In this document: positions 52,820 to 62,031 of the stretch, piece after piece
How positions within the stretch are numbered: position 1 is the first letter of the stretch
Layout: each line of letters begins with the position of its first letter
NCBI RefSeq assembly: GCF_900258035.1
Contig: NZ_OGTP01000001.1
Location: 620,001 to 684,000, forward strand
Length of the DNA stretch: 64,000 bases
DNA from: Caballeronia novacaledonica
Lineage (GTDB): Bacteria > Pseudomonadota > Gammaproteobacteria > Burkholderiales > Burkholderiaceae
Direction: 5' to 3'
Notes under the pieces: generated by a model
Seen by the model: the letters and a program-made list of their open reading frames with translations, nothing else
What the model was told of the DNA's origin: nothing
Databases searched by the model: none
Program-made: the position numbers and the translations under genes

Positions 52820-52840
52820 GAGGCGGCCGCGCGCCGCCTC
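52820..52840 (+). terminator. Hairpin after the PRC-barrel gene
   Basis: The stem GAGGCGGC/GCCGCCTC with a 5-nt loop is followed by TCTC rather than a full T tract. A modest intrinsic terminator is likely. Confidence 0.5.
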
Positions 52841-52868
52841 TCTCGCCCGACCTCAACCGGAGTTCGCG

Positions 52869-53864
52869 ATGTTCAAAGCCCTCATGCTCGACAAACAGGA
52901 CGACCGCACGGTCGCGTCCATTCAGTCGATCGACGAATCGCGCCTCGCTTCTTCCGGCAATGGCGGCGACGTGCTCGTGCGCGTCGACTTCTCGACGCTC
53001 AACTACAAGGACGGCCTCGCGATCACCGGCAAGGTGCCCGTCGTGCGCACCTGGCCGATGGTGCCGGGCATCGACTTCGCGGGTGTCGTCGAAACGAGTT
53101 CGCATCCGGAGTACAAACCCGGCGACGCCGTCGTGATGAACGGCTGGGGCGCGGGCGAAACGCATTGGGGCGGGCTCGCGCAGAAGGCGCGCGTGCCGGG
53201 CGATCATCTGATCGCGCTGCCCGCGAACATCACCACGCGCCAGGCGATGGCCGTCGGCACCGCGGGCTATACCGCGATGTTGTGCGTGCAGGCGCTGGAG
53301 AAGCACGGCATCGGCGCGAAAGACGGCGACGTGCTCGTGACCGGCGCGAACGGCGGCGTCGGCAGCTTCGCGATCGCGATGCTGGCGAAGCGCGGCTATC
53401 GCGTCATCGCATCGACGGGCCGTCCGGAGGAAGCCGCGCGGCTGCGCGAGCTGGGCGCCGCGGATATCGTCGAGCGCGCGACGCTTTCGGAGCCGGGCAA
53501 GCCGCTGCAGAAAGAGCGCTGGGCGGCGGCTGTCGATTGCGTCGGCAGTCATACGCTCGCGAACGTCTGCGCGGGCCTGCGCTACGGCGGCGCGGTCGCG
53601 GCGTGCGGGCTCGCGCAGGGCATGGATTTCCCGGCGACGGTCGCGCCGTTCATCCTGCGCGGCGTCGCTTTATTGGGCGTGGACAGCGTCTACGTGCCGC
53701 GCGAGCGGCGCATCGCGGCGTGGCGGGCGATCGCCGACGAAGTGCCGGTCGCGACCATCGAAAGCGTCGCGACGGCCATTCCGCTCGCCGACGCGCCCGA
53801 GGTCGCCCAACGCTTGCTGCGCGGCGAAGTGAAGGGGCGCGTGATCGTCGATGTGAACGCCTGA
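52869..53864 (+). CDS. acuI: AcuI/YhdH-type quinone oxidoreductase (acrylyl-CoA reductase family)
   Basis: This 331-residue zinc-free MDR-family NADPH oxidoreductase starts FKALMLDKQDD. The nucleotide site is VTGANGGVGSFAIAML. The blocks LNYKDGLAITGKVPVVRTWPMVPGIDFAGVV and NGWGAGETHWGGLAQKARV are typical for the AcuI/YhdH subgroup, which reduces acryloyl-CoA to propionyl-CoA and detoxifies acrylate-type compounds. The substrate assignment is by family. It is convergent with the chemoreceptor gene (7 bp). Confidence 0.92.
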   Translation: MFKALMLDKQDDRTVASIQSIDESRLASSGNGGDVLVRVDFSTLNYKDGLAITGKVPVVRTWPMVPGIDFAGVVETSSHPEYKPGDAVVMNGWGAGETHWGGLAQKARVPGDHLIALPANITTRQAMAVGTAGYTAMLCVQALEKHGIGAKDGDVLVTGANGGVGSFAIAMLAKRGYRVIASTGRPEEAARLRELGAADIVERATLSEPGKPLQKERWAAAVDCVGSHTLANVCAGLRYGGAVAACGLAQGMDFPATVAPFILRGVALLGVDSVYVPRERRIAAWRAIADEVPVATIESVATAIPLADAPEVAQRLLRGEVKGRVIVDVNA

Positions 53865-53871
53865 AGCGGCG

Positions 53872-55569
53872 TCAGAAGGTGCTCCAGCCGTCGGCGCACG
53901 CGGGCTTCGCGGCCGCGACCTGAGCCACGCGGGGCGCGGGCTTCGCAACCGGCTTGCGCGCGACGGCCGGCGCGGCTCGCGTGACCGCCGGCGCCGACAT
54001 CGACGCGTGCGAATCCACCGTGAAAAACGCGACCGCTTCGTTGAGCCTGCGTCCTTGTTCCTCAAGCGACGATGCAGCCGCCGCCGCTTCTTCCACCAGC
54101 GCCGCGTTCTGCTGCGTGACTTCGTCCATCTGCGTGATCGCCTGATTCACCTGCTCGATGCCGCGTCCCTGCTCCGCCGACGCCGCCGCGATCTCCTGCA
54201 TGATGTCCGTCACACGGGCGACGGCCTGCGTCACTTCGGCCATCGTCGTGCCCGCCTCGCCCGCCAGCGTGGAGCCGTCGCGCACCTTGCCGACCGAATC
54301 CGCGATCAGTTCCTTGATTTCCTTGGCCGCCGTCGACGAACGCTGCGCGAGGCTGCGCACTTCGCTCGCGACGACCGCGAAGCCGCGCCCTTGCTCGCCC
54401 GCCCGCGCCGCTTCCACGGCCGCGTTGAGCGCGAGAATGTTGGTCTGGAACGCGATGCCTTCGATGATGCCGGTGATCTCCGCGATCTTGTCCGAGCTGT
54501 CGCTGATGCCGTTCATCGTTTCGACCACGCGGCCGACGACATCGCTGCCCTTCTTCGCGATATCCGATGCATTCGACGCGAGCGAACTCGCCTGCTGCGC
54601 GTTCTCGGCGTTCTGGCGCACCGTGGACGTGAGTTCTTCCATGCTCGCCGCCGTTTCCTGCAACGAGGCGGCCTGCTCTTCGGTGCGCTGGCTCAGATCG
54701 GTGTTGCCGCTCGCCAGTTCCTTCGCCGCGCCGCCGACCGCGCCGCTGCTTTCGCGCACGCGGCCCACGGTCTCGGTGAGACGCGCGTTCATCGTCGCGA
54801 GGGCGCGCAACAGGTCGCCGGTTTCGTCCTTCGCGTCGGCGACGATGCGGCTCGTCAGATCGCCGCGCGCCACTGTCTGCGCGATGCCGACCGCCTCGCC
54901 GATCGGCGCCGTGATCGAGCGCGTGACCGTGACGCCCGCGCCGATCGCGAAAAGCGCCGCCGCCGTGCAGAGCGCGATCAGCACGTTGCGCTGCATCTCA
55001 TAGCTGGCTGCGTCCTGGCGGACGATCTCCTCGCGGCGCGCGGCGGTGAAGGTCGCGTAATCGTCGGTGGCCTTCACCAGTTGCGCGAGCAGCGGACGGC
55101 ATTCGTCGTCCATCTTCTGGATCGCCTCGTCGCGCTTGCCCGCGAGCGCGAGCCCGACGATATTCGTCGCGACCGGTCCGTACAGCGCTTCCACGCGTAC
55201 CATTTCCGCGACGAGGCTCTTCGCCTTTTCGCTGGTGTCGGTCGCGGTGGCGATCATGTCGCCCAGTTGCTTCAGGCGCGCCTTCACGTCTTCGTGCGCG
55301 CGCGTGACGTCGGCCTTTTCGAGATCGAGGTCGGACTGCTTCGAGACAAGCACGAGATTGCGCGCGGCGATCGCGCGCCGGTCCACGGCCGTGCGGATTT
55401 GCGTGGCCACGTCGGCGCGGGCGTTGATGCCGTTGAGATAGTGCGCGAAGCCCTCCGTCGCGGTGGACAACGCGCGCAGGGACATGCCTGCCACAAGCAC
55501 GACCAGCACAGCCAGAATACCGAAGCCAGCGATCAACTTGTTCTTGATCGTGATGTTCTTGAGGTTCAT
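53872..55569 (-). CDS. Methyl-accepting chemotaxis protein with CheR-type C-terminal pentapeptide
   Basis: This 565-residue chemoreceptor has TM1 at about 12-32, a four-helix-bundle sensor (about 35-190) in the periplasm, TM2 at about 192-213, HAMP at about 214-268 and a signalling domain with hairpin tip [39 protein letters not shown] sequence. The last five residues are GWSTF, fitting the xWxxF pentapeptide that tethers CheR/CheB in Tsr and Tar, after an Ala/Pro/Lys linker. The ligand is unknown. Confidence 0.95.
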   Translation of the reverse strand: MNLKNITIKNKLIAGFGILAVLVVLVAGMSLRALSTATEGFAHYLNGINARADVATQIRTAVDRRAIAARNLVLVSKQSDLDLEKADVTRAHEDVKARLKQLGDMIATATDTSEKAKSLVAEMVRVEALYGPVATNIVGLALAGKRDEAIQKMDDECRPLLAQLVKATDDYATFTAARREEIVRQDAASYEMQRNVLIALCTAAALFAIGAGVTVTRSITAPIGEAVGIAQTVARGDLTSRIVADAKDETGDLLRALATMNARLTETVGRVRESSGAVGGAAKELASGNTDLSQRTEEQAASLQETAASMEELTSTVRQNAENAQQASSLASNASDIAKKGSDVVGRVVETMNGISDSSDKIAEITGIIEGIAFQTNILALNAAVEAARAGEQGRGFAVVASEVRSLAQRSSTAAKEIKELIADSVGKVRDGSTLAGEAGTTMAEVTQAVARVTDIMQEIAAASAEQGRGIEQVNQAITQMDEVTQQNAALVEEAAAAASSLEEQGRRLNEAVAFFTVDSHASMSAPAVTRAAPAVARKPVAKPAPRVAQVAAAKPACADGWSTF

Positions 55570-55832
55570 GTTCTAGTTTCTCTCAGGGTCCGTTCAAGGG
55601 ACTTGTGGCGTGATGTGCCCGCTTCGCGCGGTCCGTGGCCGCACGAGCGAGCGTTTTAGTGCACTGGAAAGCGCAACGCTCTTCTTTCTGATTACGGCCC
55701 GCCGTTTTGCGTCTGAAGGGCAAAAAGTGCAAATAGTCCGCACTTTGTCCAATTTGACCGGTAATTTGGTTACTATTTATCGCTCGGTTTTTGAGTAATT
55801 ATTTCCTTTACTTCAACCTGATTTCGATATCG

Positions 55833-57089
55833 ATGCCCGACATCCTCGACTACCGCACACCCGAATTCGACGCCGCGCTCGCGGCGCTTCCGCCGGCGCC
55901 ATCGACCGGCCTCGCCTCCGATGAACAGTACTGGAGCGCGGTGCGCGGCCTGTGGCGGCCGTCGGACGCGCTGATCAATCTGGAGAACGGCTTCTGGGGT
56001 GCGATGACCGAGCCGGTCAAGGCGATGTTCCATTACTGGACCGAGCGCGTGAACCGCGAGACGACGCTCCTGATCCGCCCGCATCTGATGACGCTGTATC
56101 AGGGCTTGCGCGAGCGCGTCGCGAAGGAGATGGGCTGCGCGGTCGAGGAAATCGAGCTGACGCGCAACGCAACCGAAGCGCTGCTCGCGCTCATCAGCGG
56201 CTACAACCGCCTCGCGCCCGGCGACACCGTGCTCTACAGCGATCTCGACTACCCATGCGGCAAAGACGCGATGGAATGGCTGCGCGAGCGGCGCGGCGTC
56301 ACGCCCGTTCGCATCACGATGCCCGAGCCGGCGACGCGCGAAGCGGTCCTGGAAACCTACGCGAAGGCGTTGAGCGCGCACCCGCGCACGCGCCTCGTGC
56401 TGCTCTCGCACGTGTGCTTCGCGACGGGTCTGGTGCTGCCGGTGGCGGAGATATCGGCGATGGCGAAGGAAGCCGGCGCGGACGTGATCGTCGATGCGGC
56501 GCATTCCTGGGGGCAACTCGAATTCGACGTGCCCGATCTGAACGCGCCGTTCGCCGCGCTGAATCTGCACAAGTGGATCGGCGCGCCGCTCGGCTGCGGC
56601 GCGATCTATATCCGCAAGGGACACGTCGCGTCGATCGATCCGTACTTCGGCGACCGCACCTGGCCCGCCGACGACATCCGCGCGCGCGTGCACACCGGCT
56701 CGCCGAATTTCGCCGCGTGGTTCACGTTGCCGGCGGCGCTCGACGTGCATCGCTCGATCGGGGTCAAAGCGAAGGAAGCGCGTCTGCGCGCGTTGCGCGA
56801 TGCGTGGGCGAAACCGGCGCGCGAGCTGCCCGGCGTGCAGATCATGACGCCGGATGACCCGTCGATGACCGCTGGCATCACCGCGTTCCGGCTGAAAGGA
56901 CACGCAACGAAAGAAAGCTGCGATGCGATCGCCGCCGCGTTGCGCGACCGCTTCGGCGTGTTCACGGTGACGCGCCCCGGTCCCGATGCGGGCGAAGTCG
57001 TGCGCGTGACGCCTGCTCTCTTCTCGCGTATGTCGGACGTCGAGCGCCTGCTCGAAGGCATCGAAACGCTGTCGCGCGAACTGAAGTAG
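55833..57089 (+). CDS. Class V aminotransferase (isopenicillin-N-epimerase-like)
   Basis: This 418-residue PLP enzyme of fold type I starts MPDILDYRTPEFDAAL. PLP-contacting residues are seen in ELTRNATEALLAL, DAAHSWGQLEFDV (Asp-Ala-Ala-His) and the Schiff-base lysine in ALNLHKWIGAPLG. The subgroup includes isopenicillin N epimerase-like and cysteine-desulfurase-like proteins, so the reaction may be epimerisation or transamination. The ATG at 55833 is chosen over a TTG at 55791 that lies in an AT-rich leader. It is convergent with the sirtuin gene (3 bp). Confidence 0.87.
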   Translation: MPDILDYRTPEFDAALAALPPAPSTGLASDEQYWSAVRGLWRPSDALINLENGFWGAMTEPVKAMFHYWTERVNRETTLLIRPHLMTLYQGLRERVAKEMGCAVEEIELTRNATEALLALISGYNRLAPGDTVLYSDLDYPCGKDAMEWLRERRGVTPVRITMPEPATREAVLETYAKALSAHPRTRLVLLSHVCFATGLVLPVAEISAMAKEAGADVIVDAAHSWGQLEFDVPDLNAPFAALNLHKWIGAPLGCGAIYIRKGHVASIDPYFGDRTWPADDIRARVHTGSPNFAAWFTLPAALDVHRSIGVKAKEARLRALRDAWAKPARELPGVQIMTPDDPSMTAGITAFRLKGHATKESCDAIAAALRDRFGVFTVTRPGPDAGEVVRVTPALFSRMSDVERLLEGIETLSRELK

Positions 57090-57092
57090 CCG

Positions 57093-57923
57093 CTAGCCCG
57101 CCACCGGCCGCGCGTCGAGGCGCTCGATCAATCGTTCGAGCGCCTCCGAGCACGGCGCTTCGACCTTCAGCGCGAGAAGCGTATCGGCGCGCGTCTTGCC
57201 GATGTTGATCGCCGCGATCGGCTTGCCGCTCCTCGCGGCCCACTCGCAAAAGCGGTAGCCCGAGTACACCATCAGCGACGAGCCGACGACGAGCATCGCG
57301 TCGGCGGTTTCGAGCGAGCGCGCCGCGTCGTCGACGAGCGCGCGCGGCACGCTCTCGCCGAAGAACACCACGTCGGGCTTGAGCACGCCGCCGCAGCGCG
57401 TGCAGCCGGGCACATCGAACGAGGCGAAGTCGAGATCCTCGATCTGTGCGTCGCCGTCAGGCACCGCGGGCGCCGTATGACCGACGAAATCCGGATTTGC
57501 CGCTTCGAGCATGCGCTGCACCGCCGCGCGCGTATGCCGCTCGCCGCACTCGATGCAGCGCACCCGGCCGATATTGCCGTGCAGTTCGATCACATCGGGA
57601 TTGCCCGCGCGCGTGTGCAGCCCGTCGACGTTTTGCGTGACGAGCCGATGCACGCGCGAGCGCGCGTCGAGCGCTCTCAACGCGTGATGCGCGGCGTTCG
57701 GCTGCGCGTTCTGCACCACCGGCCAGCCGATCAGACTGCGCGCCCAATAGCGCCGGCGCGCGTAGTCCGAGCCGAGGAAATCCTTCAGCAATATCGGCGC
57801 GCGGCCCGTGCGCTGGCCCTCGCGATCGCGATAACAGGGAATGCCCGACTCCGTGCTGATGCCCGCCCCCGACAGCACGAAAAGCCGCGGATGCCGTTCG
57901 ACGAATTCATGAAGCTGCTGCAC
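57093..57923 (-). CDS. NAD-dependent sirtuin deacetylase
   Basis: This 276-residue Sir2-family protein has the NAD motifs LSGAGISTESGIPCYRD, TQNVDGLH and GSSLMVYSGYRF, the catalytic His in VIELHGN, and a zinc site made by CIEC and CTRC. A roughly 45-residue insertion between the cysteine pairs suits the class II group. It removes acyl groups from lysines. The start is GTG at 57923, after AAGGATCACAC. It is divergent from an alcohol dehydrogenase gene. Confidence 0.93.
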   Translation of the reverse strand: MQQLHEFVERHPRLFVLSGAGISTESGIPCYRDREGQRTGRAPILLKDFLGSDYARRRYWARSLIGWPVVQNAQPNAAHHALRALDARSRVHRLVTQNVDGLHTRAGNPDVIELHGNIGRVRCIECGERHTRAAVQRMLEAANPDFVGHTAPAVPDGDAQIEDLDFASFDVPGCTRCGGVLKPDVVFFGESVPRALVDDAARSLETADAMLVVGSSLMVYSGYRFCEWAARSGKPIAAINIGKTRADTLLALKVEAPCSEALERLIERLDARPVAG

Positions 57924-58097
57924 GTGTGATCCTTTTTTTTGCGCGTTTTGCGGGGTCTGCCGTGATGAAAATATAAGGCGAAACTGAACACGCTGCTGGC
58001 CTTACCACTTTTACAATATTTGAATTGGCTTGACCAAATCGGCGCACATCGTTAGATTGTCGAACGCCCCACTCCAAAGACTCCACGAGACAAAAGC

Positions 58098-59108
58098 ATG
58101 CTGACCGTCATCTGCGAAACGCCCGGAACCCTCAAAGCCGAACAGCGCGAGAAGCCGCGCCGCGGCGAGAACGAAGTGCTGTTGCGCGTGAAGCGCGTCG
58201 GCGTGTGCGGCACGGACCTGCACATCTTCACCGGCAATCAGCCGTATCTCTCGTATCCGCGTGTGATGGGCCACGAGTTGTCCGGCGTGATCGAGGAAGC
58301 GGATCCGTCGAGCGGACTTGCGGCGGGCGACACCGTCTACGTGATGCCCTATCTCTCGTGCGGCGAATGCATCGCGTGCCGTCAGGGCAAGACCAACTGC
58401 TGCGTGAACATCCAGGTGCTGGGCGTGCATCGCGACGGCGCGTTCACGGAATATCTGAATCTGCCCTCGCAATTCGTCCATAAGGCCGAGGGCGTCACGC
58501 TCGATCAGGCCGCCATGGTCGAATTCCTCGCGATCGGCGCGCACGCCGTGCGCCGCGCGGATGTGCGGCCGGGACAGCGTGTGCTGGTGGTCGGCACGGG
58601 GCCGATCGGCATGGCGGCCATCACGTTTGCGCGGCTGCGCGGCGCGAACGTCACCGCGCTCGACACGCGCGCAGACCGCCTCGCCTTCTGCAAGCGCGAA
58701 CTTAAGGTGGATGCGACCGTGCAGATCGGCGAGCACGACAAGCAGGAACTGTCGGCGCTCACGAACGGCGAATTTTTCGATGTGGTGTTCGACGCGACCG
58801 GCAACTCGCGCGCGATGGAACGCGGCTTCGAGTTCATCGCGCATGGCGGGAAGTACGTGCTGGTATCGATCGTGCCGGATCGCATTTCGTTCGCCGATCC
58901 CGAATTCCACAAGCGCGAAGCGACGCTGCTCGCGAGCCGCAACGCGACGCCCGAGGACTTCGAGACCGTGCTCGCGGCGATGCGCAACGGCGAAGTGCCC
59001 ACCGATGCGCTCAACACGCATCGCCTGACGCTGAGCGACGTGCCCGAGCGATTCTCTTCGCTGCTGGATCCGAAGGCGGGCGTCGTGAAGGCGATCGTCG
59101 AATGCTGA
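58098..59108 (+). CDS. Zinc-dependent alcohol dehydrogenase
   Basis: This 336-residue medium-chain dehydrogenase has the catalytic zinc site C37 (GVCGTDLH) and H in VMGHELSG, the structural zinc cluster CGECIACRQGKTNCC, and NAD binding VVGTGPIGMAA. It is most like the sugar-acid or polyol group (LgoD/YjjN or sorbitol-type enzymes), but no sugar genes are adjacent to fix the substrate. The intergenic region with the sirtuin gene is 174 bp and AT-rich for this genome. Confidence 0.9.
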   Translation: MLTVICETPGTLKAEQREKPRRGENEVLLRVKRVGVCGTDLHIFTGNQPYLSYPRVMGHELSGVIEEADPSSGLAAGDTVYVMPYLSCGECIACRQGKTNCCVNIQVLGVHRDGAFTEYLNLPSQFVHKAEGVTLDQAAMVEFLAIGAHAVRRADVRPGQRVLVVGTGPIGMAAITFARLRGANVTALDTRADRLAFCKRELKVDATVQIGEHDKQELSALTNGEFFDVVFDATGNSRAMERGFEFIAHGGKYVLVSIVPDRISFADPEFHKREATLLASRNATPEDFETVLAAMRNGEVPTDALNTHRLTLSDVPERFSSLLDPKAGVVKAIVEC

Positions 59109-59116
59109 TGGCTTGA

Positions 59117-59515
59117 TCAGGGCGCGCCGCGTGCAAAGCGCGGCCGCCCTTGGGCGTCGTGCCAGGGCTCGGCGCTCTTGCACCAGATTTCATACTGCGG
59201 CGGATAAAGTCCCGTTTCGTCGAAGATCCCGGTCGGCACTTCGATTTCGTCGATGCCGTCGAACGCCAGATAGATCGGCGAGCCGCACCTCGGGCAATGG
59301 TGACGCTTGCCTGTCGCCGAACTCTCCCACGCCACCGTGTCGCCCGATAGCTGAAACGCGTCGCGCGTGAAGATCGCATAGACGCCGAACGGCGCGCCGT
59401 GAATGCGACGGCAGGTCATGCAGTGGCACAGATTCACTTCCTTCGGATCGCCCGCGACGCGCACCCGCACCGCGCCGCATGCGCATCCGCCTTCGTGAAT
59501 CGGCTGCGGGTTCAT
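59117..59515 (-). CDS. GFA-family (glutathione-dependent formaldehyde-activating-like) protein
   Basis: This 132-residue zinc protein has GGCACGAVRVRV, NLCHCMTCRRIHGAPF and HHCPRCGSPIYLAFDG, giving the two zinc sites of the GFA/CENP-V fold. Most members are not true formaldehyde enzymes, so a role is not assigned. Its ATG overlaps the stop of the upstream Gly/Ala/Ser-rich gene by 4 bp, indicating coupling. It ends 8 bp from the convergent alcohol dehydrogenase stop. Confidence 0.87.
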   Translation of the reverse strand: MNPQPIHEGGCACGAVRVRVAGDPKEVNLCHCMTCRRIHGAPFGVYAIFTRDAFQLSGDTVAWESSATGKRHHCPRCGSPIYLAFDGIDEIEVPTGIFDETGLYPPQYEIWCKSAEPWHDAQGRPRFARGAP

Positions 59516-60081
59516 CGCGTGAAGTAGCCGCGATTCTGCATGCACTCGCTGTAGGCGCGCCAGTAACGCGTCATCGGCGGTTCGGGCGGCGGCAGCGGCG
59601 GCATCTTCAGGTCGCCGCCATAGATCGCATCCGATGCGCCGGACGCGCCGGCGGCCATCGATGCGGGCACCGCGGGCATACCGGGCATCGGGCCGGACGC
59701 GCCGGGCAGTCCGGCCGGACCCGCGACCCGCCCAGGCGGCAGGCCCGACGCCGCGATCGCCGCCGAAGCGCCCGATGCCGGCGCGGCAGCCGAAGCCGCC
59801 AGCGCACCCGATGCACCCGACGCGCCCGCTGGCAAAGGCGGCTCGACCGGACGCGGCGGCGTCAGCACGCGCGTGTCGCGCTGGGCGTCGCGCGGCGGCG
59901 TCTGCGGCTCGCGCGCGATGTTCACTTTGGTCGTCTGATTGGCGTAGCCGTAGCACGCGGCGTTATCGACCGATTGCTGCCACGTGCTCTGGCTGCGTCC
60001 GGGCAGGGCGAGCGGCTGTTGCGCGAAGGCGGCGCCACACGCCGCGAGCAAGGCGATTCCCGCGTAAGTGGAAGGTCTCAT
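59512..60081 (-). CDS. Exported Gly/Ala/Ser/Pro-rich protein of unknown function
   Basis: This 189-residue protein has signal peptide MRPSTYAGIALLAACGAAFA. An ordered-looking N-terminal part (SQSTWQQSVDNAACYGYANQTTKVNIAREPQ) is followed by about 85 residues of GASGASGA-type and PAGLPG-type low-complexity sequence, then a short C-terminal part MTRYWRAYSECMQNRGYFTR. Two cysteines, one at each side of the disordered stretch, could form a disulfide. No family was recognised. It is coupled to the GFA gene. Confidence 0.7.
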   Translation of the reverse strand: MRPSTYAGIALLAACGAAFAQQPLALPGRSQSTWQQSVDNAACYGYANQTTKVNIAREPQTPPRDAQRDTRVLTPPRPVEPPLPAGASGASGALAASAAAPASGASAAIAASGLPPGRVAGPAGLPGASGPMPGMPAVPASMAAGASGASDAIYGGDLKMPPLPPPEPPMTRYWRAYSECMQNRGYFTR

Positions 60082-60284
60082 TGGCTTGCAGTTCCCCGAT
60101 GCGGTTTTATTAGTCGTTGCAGGCCGCACGCCGTGCGCGCATGCGCGAGCGGCGCGAGTCTGCGCCGGGCCTGCTGCCAAGGATACAGCGACCGCGAGAC
60201 CGTCCACGCCAGAAGCACCGGTATCTTCCGCCAATTTCCAGACGGAACGCGGGGCGGCGCACACTCGCCGGGGAAACGCGCGCG

Positions 60285-60928
60285 TCAGAACTTCATGCCG
60301 ACGCCGATCCCGATGACCCACGGATCGATCTTGAGCGAGCCGAGATCGACGCCATCCGCCGACGCGCTCGTGCGCATCCAAATTTCTTCAGATCCGCGTT
60401 GACGAAGAGGTTCTTCGCCACCTGCACGTCGACGCCCGCCTGCAGCGCCGGACCGAAGCTGCTGTGCCTGATCGACACCGGCGTGTCGCCCGCCTTCAGC
60501 TTGTCGTTGTAGAAAACCGTGTAGTTCAGGCCCGCGCCGACGTACGGACGCACACGGCCCGCGTGATTGAAGTGGTATTGCAGGAGCAGCGTCGGCGGCA
60601 GTACGCCCACGCCGCCAAGCCCGCCGATGCTCGACGTCACCTGATGCCGCGACGTGGCGAGAATCAGTTCCACGCCGATCTGATCGCGAATCATGTAGGT
60701 GAAGTCGAGTTCCGGCACGATCGCGTTGTTCACATCGACGCCGAGCGTGCCGAGCGCGCCGCCCGCTTTCACGTCCGGCTGGATGCTGATCGCGCGCAGG
60801 CGCACCAGCACGTCGCCGGCGTGAATGCCGCCCGGCGAATCGGTCGACGGGGCATCGCCCGCCGCGTGTGCCACGCCCATGAACAAGGACGCGCATGCCA
60901 TCACCATTGCCCCGAAGACTTGCTTCAT
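60285..60928 (-). pseudogene. OmpW-family outer-membrane protein with a frameshift
   Basis: Reading from ATG 60928, the signal peptide MKQVFGAMVMACASLFMGVA and eight-stranded OmpW features are clear (HAGDVLVRLRAISIQPD, GVELILATSRHQV, YHFNHAGRVRPYVGAGLNYTVFY, FVNADLKK). After LKK, near 60380-60385, the correct end (IWMRTSASADG, then WVIGIGVGMKF) lies in another frame. Adding one A in the AAATTT run would restore a full-length protein of normal size ending at 60285. It is therefore either a recent one-base deletion or a sequencing error in a homopolymer. Confidence 0.85.
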
Positions 60929-61129
60929 TTCTATCTTTCCCTCGTTAAAAACGGGATTGTCCCGGGCGGGAACGCACGCGCCATTGACCGCGCTCAACAC
61001 GTGAGCGTGCCTGCGCAGTCAACGCCGACAAGGCTTGCGCAACGACAAGCCTGCGATCGAACGCCGCAAACTGCGGGTCCGCGCTTTGCTAGAGAAAGGG
61101 AAAGTACAAGCTACAAAGGGAGGCAGCAG

Positions 61130-61423
61130 ATGAGACCCACCTTCGGCACACTCGGGCGCATGACGGGGATACTGCTCGGTGGCACGCTGGCCGTCGTGGC
61201 GAGCGCGCAGCAGGCGCCGCAAAAACCCAACAAGCTCGAATACGACAGCACGCCCGCGTATCAGGAGAAAAACGTCACGCCGCCCGCGGCCGCCGCCGCG
61301 AATGCCAGCGATGCGCTGAAGACGCGGCCGGGCAAGACGTCATCGGGGAAAGGCGCCGCGCCCGACCGGCCCAACGGACTCGGCTTCGATGCGGGCGCGA
61401 GCGGCATGAGCAAGAAGCAATAG
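61130..61423 (+). CDS. Small exported protein of unknown function
   Basis: This 97-residue protein has a signal peptide-like start MRPTFGTLGRMTGILLGGTLAVVASAQ. The mature part is polar and rich in Ala, Pro and Lys (NKLEYDSTPAYQEKNVTPP, RPNGLGFDAGASGMSKKQ) and probably disordered. GGGAGG precedes the ATG. No family recognised. It ends 2 bp from a convergent gene. Confidence 0.65.
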   Translation: MRPTFGTLGRMTGILLGGTLAVVASAQQAPQKPNKLEYDSTPAYQEKNVTPPAAAAANASDALKTRPGKTSSGKGAAPDRPNGLGFDAGASGMSKKQ

Positions 61424-61425
61424 GA

Positions 61426-61932
61426 CTACGCGCCGGTGGTCTTGTCGGGCCACGGCCATGTCGAGTAGCGCGATGCTTTTTCGGACTTGTTCTTGCCCTT
61501 TTGCGTCTGCGCAGCGTGCGCCGGTTCCGCGCTTTTCGCCGTCTCGGGCAGTTCTTCACCGAACCACGGCACGTCCGCGCGCCGCTCGTTCACATAGGCA
61601 TCCCAGCCCTTTGCGTTGTCCGCGAAGAGATCGTGCCTGACCGTGTTGGCGAGCAGCGGCCGGTTCAGCGTTTCGTCGAGGAGCGCTTTCGGCCAGACAA
61701 AGAAAGCGCCCGATGCGCGGCGGATGAAATCGCGCGGCGCCATCTGCGCGTCGATGAAGCCGAAGAGCGTGAAGCCCGCAAGCGCCTCGTTGCCCTTCAC
61801 CGCTTCGCCGATGCTCGCGTATTCGTCGGCGCATTGGCTCAGGCAAAACACCGACTCGAGCACGTCGCCGAGATGCAGCAGCAACGCGCGCCGTTCATAG
61901 GGATCTTGCGTGGCGGTCTCTTGTTTCGTCAT
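61426..61932 (-). CDS. Conserved-looking hypothetical protein
   Basis: This 168-residue soluble protein starts MTKQETATQDPYERRALLLHLGDVLESVFCLSQCADEYASIGEAV. The middle holds FIRRASGAFFVWPKALLDETLNRPLLANTVRHDLF, and the C-terminus is Lys/Ala-rich then STWPWPDK. It looks well folded in its first 130 residues, with no membrane segments. I do not recognise the family. Codon use is like its neighbours. Confidence 0.7.
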   Translation of the reverse strand: MTKQETATQDPYERRALLLHLGDVLESVFCLSQCADEYASIGEAVKGNEALAGFTLFGFIDAQMAPRDFIRRASGAFFVWPKALLDETLNRPLLANTVRHDLFADNAKGWDAYVNERRADVPWFGEELPETAKSAEPAHAAQTQKGKNKSEKASRYSTWPWPDKTTGA

Positions 61933-62031
61933 TCGCTGTTCCGATATGTCGAGGGTGGATTCGGCGGCGCGCACACGGTTGCACGTGCCGCGTTCATGAC
62001 GAATTTTAACGAACTCGGCATGACACGTCGG

